Below are positions 1 through 9,387 of a stretch of 64,000 bases of DNA, piece after piece (within the stretch, counting starts at the first letter, position 1; each line of letters starts with the position of its first letter). The DNA comes from Ectobius pallidus. Lineage: Eukaryota; Arthropoda; Insecta; Blattodea; Ectobiidae. Under the pieces are notes generated by a model, which was not told where the DNA came from, searched no databases, and worked only from the letters and a program-made list of their open reading frames with translations. The DNA lies in assembly GCA_964059195.1 (NCBI GenBank), contig CAXKWD010000007.1:26795023-26859022 (forward strand), in the 5' to 3' direction. The position numbers and the translations under genes are program-made.

Positions 1-624
1 TTAAATAACTATTTTATTTATGAAGATATCAACTTGAAGTAAAAACCATCTTAATCTACAAGAAACATTCTACAATTCATGTTATGACCAAAAATTTGTT
101 AGGTCTTAAGGAAATAATCTAAAACTTTATTAGAAAATGCAGTTCCGATTAGAAAAAATTAACAACTTTATAAAACCTTTTTTCATAGAAGGGATGAAAA
201 CATGTTTCGTATTTTCCCCCCACAAAGATATAGTAGATCACTAGATGCTAGTAAAATTTGAGATCATTTATGTAAATCCTTTAGGTTTTATGAGTCTTCA
301 AATATCGAGATTTTGTAGAATTGTTGATTTTCAAATTAAAATATCTCAAATGGGACTGAACAGAAAAATCTGAAATTTTCTCAAAATATTCTTCTAGTGC
401 CTAGTAATCAACATATAAAATTTCATCACTGTGTTCTGACCAGAAGTATTTTATTTTTAATAAAGAAAATGCTAAAAAATAACACTGTCAAATGAGCGAA
501 TAACAGGGTTAAAATACAATCAAAATTGTCAAAAATAATATAATTTTTTGTTGTTTCTAGTAAAATTAAATATGTCATAAAACTAACATACCGGTATTAA
601 AGAATATTATAGGAGAAAAATTCC

Positions 625-696
625 TCCGACACTGGGACTTGAACCCAGGACCTTTGGCTATTCGCGCCAATGCTCTACCAACTGACCTAAGCCGGA
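625..696 (-). tRNA. tRNA-like sequence, Phe(GAA)-type anticodon, probably a pseudogene
   Basis: Read on the minus strand it folds as a 72-nt cloverleaf: acceptor TCCGGCT/TGTCGGA (one mismatch), a D-arm with one mismatch, a perfect 5-bp anticodon stem TTGGC/GCCAA around loop GCGAATA (anticodon GAA), and a perfect T-stem CTGGG/CCCAG with loop TTCAAGT. A- and B-box promoter blocks are recognisable. Mismatches and location inside a mobile module argue against a working tRNA gene. Confidence 0.5.
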
Positions 697-787
697 CTGC
701 ATATGACATGACTTGTCTGTCTGTGAGGTAGACCATTAGGGCAATCAGTCATAGGAGAGAGCTTCCATCTGGTGCTGTGAATTGAGC

Positions 788-865
788 TCCAGCTTAGCTC
801 AGTTGGTAGAGCATTGGCCAAACCATTGGCCAAAGATCCTGGGTTCTAGTCCCAGTGCCGAAGGA
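788..865 (+). tRNA. Degenerate tRNA-like sequence, inverted partner of 625-696
   Basis: The A-box (TAGCTCAGTTGGTAGAGC) and B-box (GGGTTCTAGTCCC) are intact. The anticodon region is expanded by a duplicated TTGGCCAA block, so a normal anticodon loop cannot form. It mirrors the minus-strand tRNA-like sequence at 625-696. In copy 2 the equivalent of 625-696 is the one truncated by a deletion. Confidence 0.45.
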
Positions 866-1449
866 ATTTTTCTCCTATAATATTCTCATGTAATGTCCAA
901 CAGAGACAATAATCTGTGGTTCATGAATGCTTATATATCTTAACATATTAAATGTTCCATGGTAGTAGTCATAGTGATCAATACTCCAGCAGAAGGAGAC
1001 CATATTGCCACATTTGCTGAGCAAGCCAGAATTTGCTGACTTGAAAAAGGCAAGTCTCTACAGACAGACAGCTCAGTAATCAGTAGCTGTGCTTGACTGA
1101 AAATATCAAAAAAGTTGCCCCTTCACTTAAAAAAATATCAATTTCACCAAACCACCAGTTCTGATCATAATGCAGACAACAATGTCCTTTACTTCAAAAG
1201 GTCGTATTTCAAATTTAGGCAAAATGGAAATACTACGTTCCCCATAAATATCATTTTTTGAGTGAATGTAACACCTTATGATGCTAATTTCACCAAACCA
1301 CCAGTTCTGATCATAATGCAGGCAACAATGTCCTTTACTTCGAAAGGTCTTATTTCAAATTTAGGCAAAATGGAAATACTACATTCACCATAAATATCAT
1401 TTTTTGAGAGTGAATGTAACACCTTATGATGCTAGAAGTTTGTTCCACA

Positions 1450-1770
1450 GCTGAGCCAAAGGTTTAAAAAATGTTTATACAAGTGTATAGGAAATACCTT
1501 TAATTTCTTCAGAACAAAATTTGAACACTTCTTCTGCTGAAGGTATCTGGTCCAAATATGGTCTTTGCAAACTAGCCATCGAGACAGCCCTCTTTGTACC
1601 CCCTCCAATCCCATCGCAAGCATTCTTTCCATTAGAAGTGGCAAAAAAATGCTATTCAGCTTCAAAGTGATTGCAAATATTCAAAAAGTTCTTTTTGTTT
1701 TTGTACTGGCTACCATCTCCATCGCTAAATTAAACAATTTTTTTAACTGAAGGGGCAACTTTATTGATAC
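1450..1770 (-). pseudogene. Frameshifted remnant of the long-TIR element's protein (CDGIGG-motif family)
   Basis: On the minus strand one frame gives a SDGDGSQYKNK-like stretch (about 1706-1732). A different frame then gives FFATSNGK...CDGIGGGTKRAV (about 1580-1650), followed by a segment ending near SEEIKGISY. I recognise SDG.. QYKN / CDGIGG.. KR as the signature of a large family of repeat-associated, otherwise uncharacterised proteins dispersed in arthropod and cnidarian genomes. The two blocks lie in different frames, so the gene is broken. The same frame change is present in copy 2, so the break predates amplification or marks a non-autonomous derivative. The longest open frame across the second block is the wrong frame. 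Function unknown; presumably linked to transposition. Confidence 0.55.
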
Positions 1771-2713
1771 CTTCAGTCTAGCACAGCTACTGATTACTGA
1801 ATAAAGGAGCTACAGAGGAGTCTGCAGAGACTTGCCTTTTTCAAGTCAGTTAATTCTGACTTGCTCAGCAAATGTGGCAATATTGTCTCCTTCTGCTGGA
1901 GTATTGATCACTATGACTACTACCATGGAACATTATTTTAATATGTTAGTTTTATGGCATATTTAATTTTACTAGCAACAACAAATAATTATATTATTTT
2001 TGACAATTTTTATTGTATTTTAACACTCTTATTCGCTCATTTGACAGTGTTATTTTTTAGCATTTTCTTTATTAAAAATAAAATACTTCTGGTCAGAACA
2101 CAGTGATGAAATTTTATATGTTGATTACTAGGCACTAGAAGAATATTTTGAGAAAATTTCAGATTTTTCTGTTCAGTCCCATTTGAGATATTTTAATTTG
2201 AAAATCAACAATTCTGCAAAATCTCGATATTTGAAGACTCATAAAACCTAAAGGATTTACATAAATGATCTCAAATTTTACTAGCATCTAGTGATCTACT
2301 ATATCTTTGTGGGGGGAAAATATGAAACATATGTTTTCATCCCTTCAATGAAAAAAAGTTTTATAATGTTGTTAATTTTTTCTAATCGGAACTGCATTTT
2401 CTAATAAAGTTTTAGATTATTTCCTTAAGACCTAACAAATTTTTGGTCATAACATGAACTGTAGACTGTTTCTTGTAGATTAAGATGGTTTTACTTCAAG
2501 TTGATATCTTCATAAATAAAATAGTTATTTAACTTACCGCTAACCTTTGAAAATGCCAAAAATGATAGATCCTTCTAAGCAAAATGGCCACTAGTTGCCG
2601 AAACGTTATTGATAAAAATGTGAAAAAAATTGTTTTGTACTCCCAGATACACATAGAAACAGAAAATATATACTTAAAAATAAAATAAAATAGGTCAGCA
2701 ACAAATTATTTTA

Positions 2714-2932
2714 TTATTGGATCATTTCATATGGATTGACCCGACCCTGTGTTTGCTCCTTCCTTATCGCATAGATTGTTCTTTCGGAACAACCTGTAGC
2801 TTTAGCCGTTTCACTGACTGCACTACTCACATTCATTGTCTTTAAAAAATAATCCAGGACACTCATAATAATACTACGTTCTTTCCCCCTTAGTTTACCT
2901 ATGGGACGTTTCTTTCGAATTTGAGGATTCAT
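2714..2932 (-). pseudogene. N-terminal helix-turn-helix fragment of a DDE-type transposase
   Basis: A 72-codon open frame starts with a basic segment (MNPQIRKKRPIGKLRGKER) followed by a helix-turn-helix-like region at residues ~36-60 (SAVSETAKATGCSERTIYAI). This pattern is typical of the N-terminal DNA-binding region of insect DDE transposases. The reading frame then runs directly into the terminal repeat of the long-TIR element (ending at 2742), so its last ~9 codons are transposon sequence and the rest of the protein is missing. Either the long-TIR element inserted here, or this is its neighbour's broken 5' end. It could be a domesticated HTH protein, but the truncation makes a pseudogene likelier. 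Confidence 0.5.
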
Positions 2933-3012
2933 TGTACACTATTCTACAAACACCACTCGCACTGGAGTTAAAACTACACAAATTTAAACACGAATACAAT
3001 CCACTTGTCCTC

Positions 3013-3130
3013 AACACTTGTACGTCTACCACTGATTTTTATTTAATAAATATTATATTACTGACGAAATTAACACTTGTACATCTACCACTGATTTTTA
3101 TTTAATAAAAATTATATTATTGATGAAATT
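3013..3130. repeat. Two-copy 59-bp tandem duplication
   Basis: Units 3013-3071 and 3072-3130 begin AACACTTGTAC and differ at only a few bases; a third unit starts and breaks off (aacactgcac). Confidence 0.85.
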
Positions 3131-4799
3131 AACACTGCACAGTATGCAACTGTCTTGTTACAAAGACTGCTACTGACAGTTCCAGCCAGCCATTAGAGTC
3201 ACGCATGAAACCAAAACAAAGGAGACCTTTCTTCCTGTCATAAATTACGAACTAAGCAAGATATGGACTTGGTGTTTATTTTAAAAATAACTTCCATATC
3301 CCAAGACCGTTTGCCTCACTGTGACCCCCCACGTAAAATAAATAGCAAAGAAGTTAGCCAGCGACTGACTTTTTCATGTTTGAGCCTAAAAATCTCTGAA
3401 CATAACTGAAAAGAAAGACACATGCTGCATTTTCTAATCACTCAAATTTAAAACCAGACATACCTACAATGAGCTGAAATAATCCTTTACCAGCAGTGAA
3501 CAAATTAATATCATATTGCGTATCAAAGAGGAGTTATGGCATGATGAGTTCCATGCAATGAATATTTTGCATTTGGCGAAACTTTCCATTATTTTGTAAT
3601 TTTCATACCCAATTATTTTTTTAACATTGTTCATGTTAACGACATCAAATGCGGCTTGAAATTCTGTACATAACTCGGTATTCACTCATTTTAAAAGAGA
3701 AAATGAAGATTTATGGGCATTTGGCAACACCGCTACATTAGAGAAGGACAGCGCTAACCTAAGAATGCGGGAGAAGGAAAGAGATAAATGATCCCATTGC
3801 TGCTGTACTGCATTTTAAGTCCGAATGCTCTATAGGGGTGATTTTCCCAGGCCTAAAGAGTGCTAAATAAAAGTATAATATGAAATACGGAGAAGGATGC
3901 TGTAGGCAAAGATAGACCAATCCCCTGGTCACAAAAGAGTAAAACATAATAAAAGTATAAATTAATCCTTTTAGGACATATAATTTGCTGCACAGGACTT
4001 AGGTTAGGATCAGAGTACGCAAGGTAAGTAAGTGTACACGAATAAGGTAAATAAGTCATGTGTCGAATAGAGGTGCATGATATTGAGATCCTAAAGAAGA
4101 TCCCAAATAGGACCTAAACAAAGAGTACCGGTAATGTAAAAAGGAGGGGGAAAAATTTAACTCCTTATTTGTAACTTTTTATTGGATTAATATGTAGTGC
4201 ATATAAGGATAAAATGTTCCCACAGTATAAACTTCAATCACAGAGGAAATTACGAGAGATTGGTCAGCTGAGTAGTAGGGGAGAACAGCAAAGTCAGCAT
4301 GTGTGAATGGAGCAGTGTCATGTTATAGAACTTGAGAAACAAAAGCATATTATTTTAACCACAAAGCTTGCATTGTGGTATAGAAAAAATTGTCTGTACA
4401 GAGTACCTCGCTTGGGAATAAACCTAGTGTAATGCCAAGGAGATAAATGGGTTGATACAAAAATAAATTACAATTACAATTACTGCTTTCACACAATAGT
4501 CCATTTATTGATTCATGAGTTCATAGTACCTTAATTTGACCTTTCCACTGCTAATTATTCACTGTGCAAACTGGTGCTGAATTAATTTACAAATTTCTTG
4601 TGTAATCATAAATGGACAAACAATTGCAAATAATTTGTCGGTTTCATCTGAAACAAGAGCACAGCATTTCTTGAAGTGTAGGCTTATTTATGCAACCCTG
4701 GGGCTGTATGTTGTGACAATACAGCTGGCTAAAATTGAAAAAGACCTGACCAGTGGTTTTTTTCAATTTTAGCTGGTTAAAATCATGATTTTAGCCGGC
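3131..4799. other. Non-coding stretch, no gene recognised
   Basis: Open frames here are short and match no family I recognise. The sequence is AT-rich with no clear terminal repeats. Confidence 0.5.
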
Positions 4800-5385
4800 T
4801 AAAATCAATTTTTCCTGGTTGGGGGAGGTGGGAGTGGGTTGAAATTTTGAAAAAATTATATTTAGGGCCCTATGGGGTTTAGAGGGAAACTTTGTCTGCA
4901 TAAATTAGACACCAATGATACAGTGGTTGTGAGGGTGAGGGTGGAAATTCAAAATTTTTAAAACCATGTCTTGTGTTGTATCGTTGAAAAGCTCTTGATG
5001 AGTAATCTTTCAATCAATTAGTTTCTCGATTGCGCTCATATAAGGAGAGATTTGAATTTTTGAAAGTAAAAAACACTTTAAAATATACCTCAGCCAATAG
5101 GCATGCCAAAATGAATTCGTGAGGACCAACTGCGGCTAAAATTACCAATGAAATAAAGTTTGAAATATTAAAAATAATAGTTAAATATCTTTAGAACAAT
5201 AATCCTTGGCCAAATTAAAAATGAAATAATAAAAGATATCAATTAATACATAATTAACAACTCTCTTTTTATAAAAAAATATTTGTTTTTATTCCACACT
5301 TACCCCAATAAATTCATAAAAAGCACTATGAAATCTACCTCAGCCTGTGCCCTGTAGGCCTACCTAAAGGGATTTTTTTATACTT
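4800..5385 (+). repeat. Interspersed repeat, copy A (inverted partner at 38310-38900)
   Basis: Several blocks recur on the opposite strand at 38310-38900 in matching order: the gagggtgaggg/ccaccctcac block, the gaaaagctcttgatgagta block, and the aggtagattt... gtaggcctacct block near the end. The copies are diverged and similar in length (~590 bp). The family is unassigned. It abuts the hAT fragment that follows and could be part of the same element. Confidence 0.6.
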
Positions 5386-5408
5386 ATTTCTCCATCAATT
5401 ACACAAAT

Positions 5409-5624
5409 CTGAAGTGTAATCACCTATCGCTGGAATTTTGTCAAGCCATAGAATCTTTACATCGTATGCTGGCCAGTTCTGCATCAATCGAAAGAGTATT
5501 TTCTTCATTTGGGTTAATACAAACAAAATTGAGAAACAGACTAGGCAATGAAAAAGCCCAGAAGCTTGTATACATCAACAGGCAGAACAAAGCAAATATG
5601 CAAGAGTCTTATGATGAATGGTGA
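5409..5624 (+). pseudogene. hAT transposase C-terminal dimerisation-domain fragment
   Basis: An uninterrupted frame ending at TGA 5622-5624 encodes ...MLASSASIERVFSSFG...KLRNRLGNEKAQKLVYI.... This is the conserved hAT C-terminal dimerisation motif (S.. ER.FS.. G... K.RN.L...). Only the last ~70 residues remain; BED finger and catalytic core are absent. It lies next to a TA-flanked MITE. Confidence 0.8.
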
Positions 5625-5629
5625 ATTTA

Positions 5630-6242
5630 CCATATTTACTCAAATATAACGTGCCCTATTTTTGTCCATTTGTAGATTTCAATACTGAGGTGCACGTTAA
5701 ATTCTAGTACAAATCCGTTTCGTAAGTCGGAGGTAATATTGATCTACATAACAATGCATTGCTATAATTCTTGACTTCATTCATATTATCGTTAGCCTAC
5801 ACCATATGAAATTTAATTTCTGAAACATAATGGAAAAATTGTTTTTGTCAGTTCTATAGTGCAAATGTGGAATATTGTGCATTGTCGATTTTAAACTCAT
5901 TTAAGAGCGGTATCAGCTTTTATTGTGAAACATTTATTTAACGTTTTGTTTGTCCATTTAGCAATAAAAAATAAGCACCTCCGAGGATTCCAGTGATGAA
6001 CACATTAGTGAATAATGATGAGCCATGCCTATAGGTCTACTTGTAGGCCTAAAACTGGCAGTTAACTGTAAATGTTTATGTGTTGATTCATTATTCTATA
6101 AATACTATGACAAAATTCCAAATAAAATATCCTCCTATTGATGCACATTACATTCACTAACAAACTCTTTTTTTATTATTTTAAGTTTCAAAATCAGGGT
6201 GCGCATTAAATTTGAGGGTGCATTATATTGGAGTAAATACGG
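5630..6242. mobile_element. TA-flanked MITE with pogo/Tc1-like terminal repeats
   Basis: The left end CCATATTTACTCAAATATAA and right end (reverse complement) CCGTATTTACTCCAATATAA form ~28-bp inverted repeats. Both are flanked by TA (5628-5629 and 6243-6244). No coding capacity; 613 bp. Confidence 0.8.
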
Positions 6243-6267
6243 TAATTAACTATTGCTGGGAATTACA

Positions 6268-6945
6268 CAGTGAAGTGATACAGTGAGTCCCATGCAAGAG
6301 TTGGCCAATGACGTGGGATTCTGTGACGCGGCGGGCACAGCTCCAACTCCCGAGCGATCGGGTGAAATATCTACGCAAATAAAGCCGCGATCGGTGTAAT
6401 GATTCAGGTTCTCACATTTACAGTTAAAATTACAATGAAAATAACCACGTACCTCATCACAAGAGCTGTTGGAAATGTTATTCTCTTGCATCCACACAAT
6501 ACTGGCACCTTGTAGGAAATTTTCTTTCACAGGCATAATTTCAGCTTCCGAGACAGTTAATTTCTCTTGTGATATTGTCTTTAAGTTCTTCTAACAGCAT
6601 GTGACTATTATTTATGGGGAAACTTCAAAAATAAAGTGTATAGGTCAATTTCCCATACATTAGAAGAACTTGAAGACAATATCACAAGAAAAATTAACTC
6701 TATTTCGGAAGCTGAACTTATGCGCGTAAAAGAAAATTTTCTAAAAAGGTGCCAGTATTGTGTGGATGCAAGAGGAGAACATTTTCAACATCTCTTGTGA
6801 TGAGGTACATGATTATTTTCATTATAATTTTAACTGTAAATGTGAGAACCTGAATCATTACACCGATCGCGGCTTTATTTGCTGTGCCTGCCACGACGCA
6901 GAAACCCGTGTCAATGGCCAACTCTTGCATGGGACTCACTGTATT
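6268..6945. mobile_element. Fold-back mariner-type element (a): inverted copies of a transposase 3' end
   Basis: Left arm (6268-6594, minus) and right arm (about 6655-6945, plus) are diverged reverse complements of each other. Both encode the C-terminus of the same mariner-like transposase plus downstream sequence. The right arm is continuous with upstream coding from 6600. The arms differ by substitutions and indels, so this is an old structure and not an assembly duplicate. Confidence 0.75.
6600..6800 (+). pseudogene. Mariner-like transposase C-terminus
   Basis: The open frame encodes CDYYLWGNFKNKVY..., then ELEDNITRKI... and ends ...CQYCVDARGEHFQHLL before TGA at 6798-6800. CDYYLWG corresponds to the segment holding the third catalytic aspartate in mariner-type DDE enzymes. 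The rest of the protein, including the first two catalytic residues and the HTH, is absent. The last ~48 residues also occur on the minus strand in the left arm (about 6440-6590). Confidence 0.8.
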
Positions 6946-6971
6946 AAATTACACTAAATACAATTTCAGGT

Positions 6972-7450
6972 TTCTGAGCTTGTAACTTTTAAATTTGTGA
7001 TGTTTGGAAATAAGAACATGAAAGAAACTTCAATTATTTTTACTCAATTTGATTTTATCCAGATAAAATGCCTGGCATTTTTCAAGTGGATAAAACTGGT
7101 AGCTCTGCATTTGCACTCAGTAGGCCTAAGTAGGCCTACTACAGGTTCTGAGCTTGTAACTTTTAAATTTGTAATGTTTGAAAATAAAAACATGAAAGGA
7201 ACTTCAATTATTTTTATTCAATTTGATTTTAGCCAGATAAAATGCCTGGCTTTTTTCAAGTGGATAAAACTGGTAGCTCTGCATTTGCACTCAGTAGGCC
7301 TAAGTAGGCCTACTACAGGTTCTGAGCTTGTAACTTTTAAATTTGTGATGTTTGTAAATAAAAACATGAAAGGAACTTCAATTATTTTTATTCAGTTTGA
7401 TTTTAGCCGGATAAAATGCCTGGCTTTTTTCAAGTGGATAAAACCAGTTA
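6972..7450 (+). repeat. 174-bp tandem repeat, ~2.7 units
   Basis: Units start at 6972, 7146 and 7320 (ttctgagcttgtaac). Spacing is exactly 174 bp. Each complete unit ends in taggcctaagtaggcctactacagg. Because 174 is divisible by 3, a repeating open frame results, which I regard as fortuitous. Confidence 0.9.
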
Positions 7451-7768
7451 AAACCGGCCGGTTAAAACCAGGCCTGCTTTTTCATAACAACCCTGAATAC
7501 AGCAGAGTTAGATATTGTTATTGTTATTAATGATATTCATCTTGTATAAGAAGGAATAGATTAAATTAAATTAAATGTTGTGTTTTTTAGCCTTAAACCC
7601 TCAATAATTAAGCCAGCAAATATTTAGAGACTAAAAGTGTGGGTTAACTAAAACATTTGGCAAATATTGTCAGTAAAAACCTATTAAATAATACACCTGT
7701 TTATTAGGTGAATAAAAACAATAATACTTGATTTACATACAAGTAAGAATCAGCTTGAAAAATTTTAT

Positions 7769-7838
7769 GTCATAACCGGGATTTGAACACGGATCTCCAG
7801 CTTAACGCGCTGATGCTCTACCATTGAGCTACCATGAC
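7769..7838 (-). tRNA. tRNA-like sequence, Asn(GTT)-type anticodon, left arm
   Basis: Exact mirror of the tRNA-like sequence at 8053-8122 on the opposite strand; see that entry for the fold. Confidence 0.5.
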
Positions 7839-8052
7839 AACATGCCAGTACAACATCAAATTCCTCAACTGATTCAGAATACAAGGCGGACCACGGGAGG
7901 TTTCTCCGTTGAGAACACACATCCAATGGTGTCCTACATTTGTAGGTACAAATGTAGGACACCATTGGATGTGTGTTCTCAACGGAGAAACCTCCCGTGG
8001 TCCGCCTTGTATTCTGAATCAGTTGAGGAATTTGATGTTGTACTGGCATGTT

Positions 8053-8122
8053 GTCATGGTAGCTCAATGGTAGAGCATCAGCGCGTTAAGCTGGAGATCC
8101 GTGTTCAAATCCCGGTTATGAC
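8053..8122 (+). tRNA. tRNA-like sequence, Asn(GTT)-type anticodon, right arm
   Basis: Folds as a 70-nt cloverleaf: acceptor GTCATGG/TTATGAC (7 pairs including two G-T), D-stem GCTC/GAGC, anticodon stem TCAGC/GCTGG around loop GCGTTAA (anticodon GTT), 4-nt variable region, and T-stem CCGTG/CCCGG with one mismatch. It does not resemble the canonical animal tRNA-Asn body. It is probably a mobile tRNA-derived sequence. Confidence 0.5.
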
Positions 8123-8708
8123 ATAGAATTTTTCAAGCTGATTCTTACTTGTATTAATATCCCAGACATGGATTTAATGTCTATTTCCTTTCCCTCCACT
8201 TGATTTACAGTATACATAAGTGGCCGTATCATGTAAGTCAGGCTAGAAATTTATGTTACAATCTCATTAATAATATACCACATATAAACATCAAAATACA
8301 TTTGCCTGGATAAGTGGTAACTACTATAAATTACTCATGCTTCTGTTTATTCAAAATTTCTAGATGATAAACTCTGTTGAGAACTTTAGAGAGAAATAAG
8401 ATTAAGTTTCATGTTTTTTCTACACTCACAGGATAATATTCTTAAGTCATAATTGTTCCTATCAATTGGGGATTTTGCATTGCCTTTACTACTTCCCAAA
8501 TCTGAAATTTATGATGGGGGAGGTACAATCTGTTAGTCGTCTAAGCAGGGGTAATCTTTAGCCCAGCTGAGAAAAATTGTTAGCTTTCAGAGATTCAGGA
8601 ATTAAACAGCGAGGACTGAAAGATGTAAAAGCGAGTTTTGTATTTCATTGTTGCATATTGTTACCATTGACTGGTTAAAATTACCTGAATATTTCTTTCT
8701 TGTTCCAG

Positions 8709-8883
8709 CATCTTGCTCTTCTGTGACAATGTTACTATGGAATTTCATGGGCAAGATCAGCCAGAATTTAAGGGGACAAAGCATGGACGGTTATACTTAA
8801 CAACTCATCGTATGATCTTTAATGCCAAAGAATCTCGTGATAAAATGCAATCGTTCAGCTTCCCATTTGTCACACTTAGCGAT
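8709..8883 (+). CDS. WBP2: WBP2 exon (second coding exon, GRAM domain N-terminal half)
   Basis: WBP2 (WW domain-binding protein 2) is a cytoplasmic/nuclear adaptor with an N-terminal GRAM domain and C-terminal PPxY motifs that bind WW-domain proteins such as Yorkie/YAP and Nedd4-type ligases. This exon follows a tgttccag acceptor and ends at GAT|gtaagt. It encodes ILLFCDNVTMEF... FKGTKHGRLYLTTHRMIF... MQSFSFPF, the first half of the GRAM domain, matching the family closely. The first base completes a codon begun upstream (phase 2), so about 20 N-terminal residues including the start lie in an earlier exon that I did not find in 1-8708. Exons at 12978, 48904, 59082 and 59333 continue it, with compatible phases and no stops. 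Uncertain points are the exact 5' exon and isoforms. Confidence 0.95.
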
Positions 8884-9387
8884 GTAAGTACAGTATATAG
8901 TTGTCATTATTAAAACCCATTAAGTTAATTGATCTTATATTTTTATTTCATTTGACCAGAGATTAGCACTGGCAGCCCACCAGCTCCCTGCAAGGCTATA
9001 AGCCCATGCAGCATGCCTGCAGTTCTTATCAGCTTTGTAGCTAGGGTTCAACCTTTGCCTGCAAAATTTTGAGACTATTAAGCCCACGATGAAAGATTGC
9101 ACAGTTCAAACTCAGGCAGTGAGCTGCAATCCATTTCAAAATGACCATCCAGCTTTCTCGCTCTCTCGTAACTAAATCTCTTCATATGTTAGATCATTTT
9201 CTTGCAGTACAAATTATGCTTAGCTTTCACTTCAAATAATTCATGATAACTTAATTGTGTTTTGTGAAAAGTAAGTTTTAAGTTGCCTCAGCCTCATGCA
9301 AGCTGGAGTATGTGCAAATGATGGGTAGCAAGTATTGCTATGCCAAACTTGACCTTGTCTCTGCCCCTCCCCTCTAAAACCTTGCAT

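Larger units (their letters stand above)
602..940. mobile_element. tRNA-palindrome module 1 (insert inside the long-TIR element)
   Basis: This 339-bp insert interrupts one arm of the surrounding transposon. It is flanked by taacata(ccggt)attaaa at 584-601 and taacatattaaa at 941-952. The other arm of the same element (about 1930-1950) and the matching arm of copy 2 (around 50465) lack the insert and keep one copy of this sequence, so they serve as empty sites. The insert has 23-bp outer inverted repeats (602-624 and 863-885), each followed inward by a tRNA-like sequence whose 3' end points outward, then a ~90-bp unpaired centre. An unpaired ~54-bp tail (886-940) lies at one end only. Retroposition or cut-and-paste mobility is inferred from the target duplication. 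Confidence 0.75.
1..2742 (-). mobile_element. Long-TIR DNA transposon, copy 1 (outer left end cut by window edge)
   Basis: The first ~600 bases are the reverse complement of the bases around 1930-2530, so this is an element with very long (~0.8 kb) terminal inverted repeats. The right end reads GGATTGACCC at 2733-2742. A second copy at 49666-52375 has the same ends and content in the opposite orientation, and shows that about 200 bp of this copy lie left of the window. Between the arms are a decayed protein gene (minus strand, about 1450-1770) and, inside one arm, a tRNA-bearing insert (602-940). A ~100-bp stretch around 1140-1430 is partly duplicated in tandem. The long TIRs and DNA-transposon layout are seen directly; assignment to a superfamily is not possible from the ends, because no target duplication is clear. 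Confidence 0.85.
7738..8197. mobile_element. tRNA-palindrome module 2
   Basis: A nearly perfect palindrome spans 7737-8154: 208-bp arms, a 2-bp centre at 7945-7946, and one mismatch noted (the A/G near 7766/8125). Each arm carries a tRNA-like sequence with its 3' end outward. An unpaired 43-bp tail (8155-8197) is present on the right only. The unit is flanked by the direct repeat acttgatttaca at 7726-7737 and 8198-8209 (12 bp), interpreted as a target-site duplication. Two identical 100-codon frames on opposite strands are by-products of the symmetry. Confidence 0.75.

Noticed and set aside
1432..1665. 77-codon minus-strand frame as the protein of the long-TIR element
   Set aside because: The recognisable family signature (CDGIGG) lies in a different frame of the same DNA, so this frame is a shifted reading.
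6997..7530. 177-codon open frame with repeated peptide
   Set aside because: It is produced by the 174-bp tandem repeat; the peptide matches no family and the repeat is non-coding in character.
7765..8126. Two overlapping 100-codon frames on opposite strands with nearly identical peptides
   Set aside because: They arise from the palindrome; the sequence is tRNA-like plus flank and the peptides resemble nothing.
7737..8154. Palindrome as a sequencing or assembly hairpin artefact
   Set aside because: The 12-bp direct repeats flanking an asymmetric unit (palindrome plus tail) and the parallel design of module 1 favour a real insertion, though long-read confirmation is still decisive.
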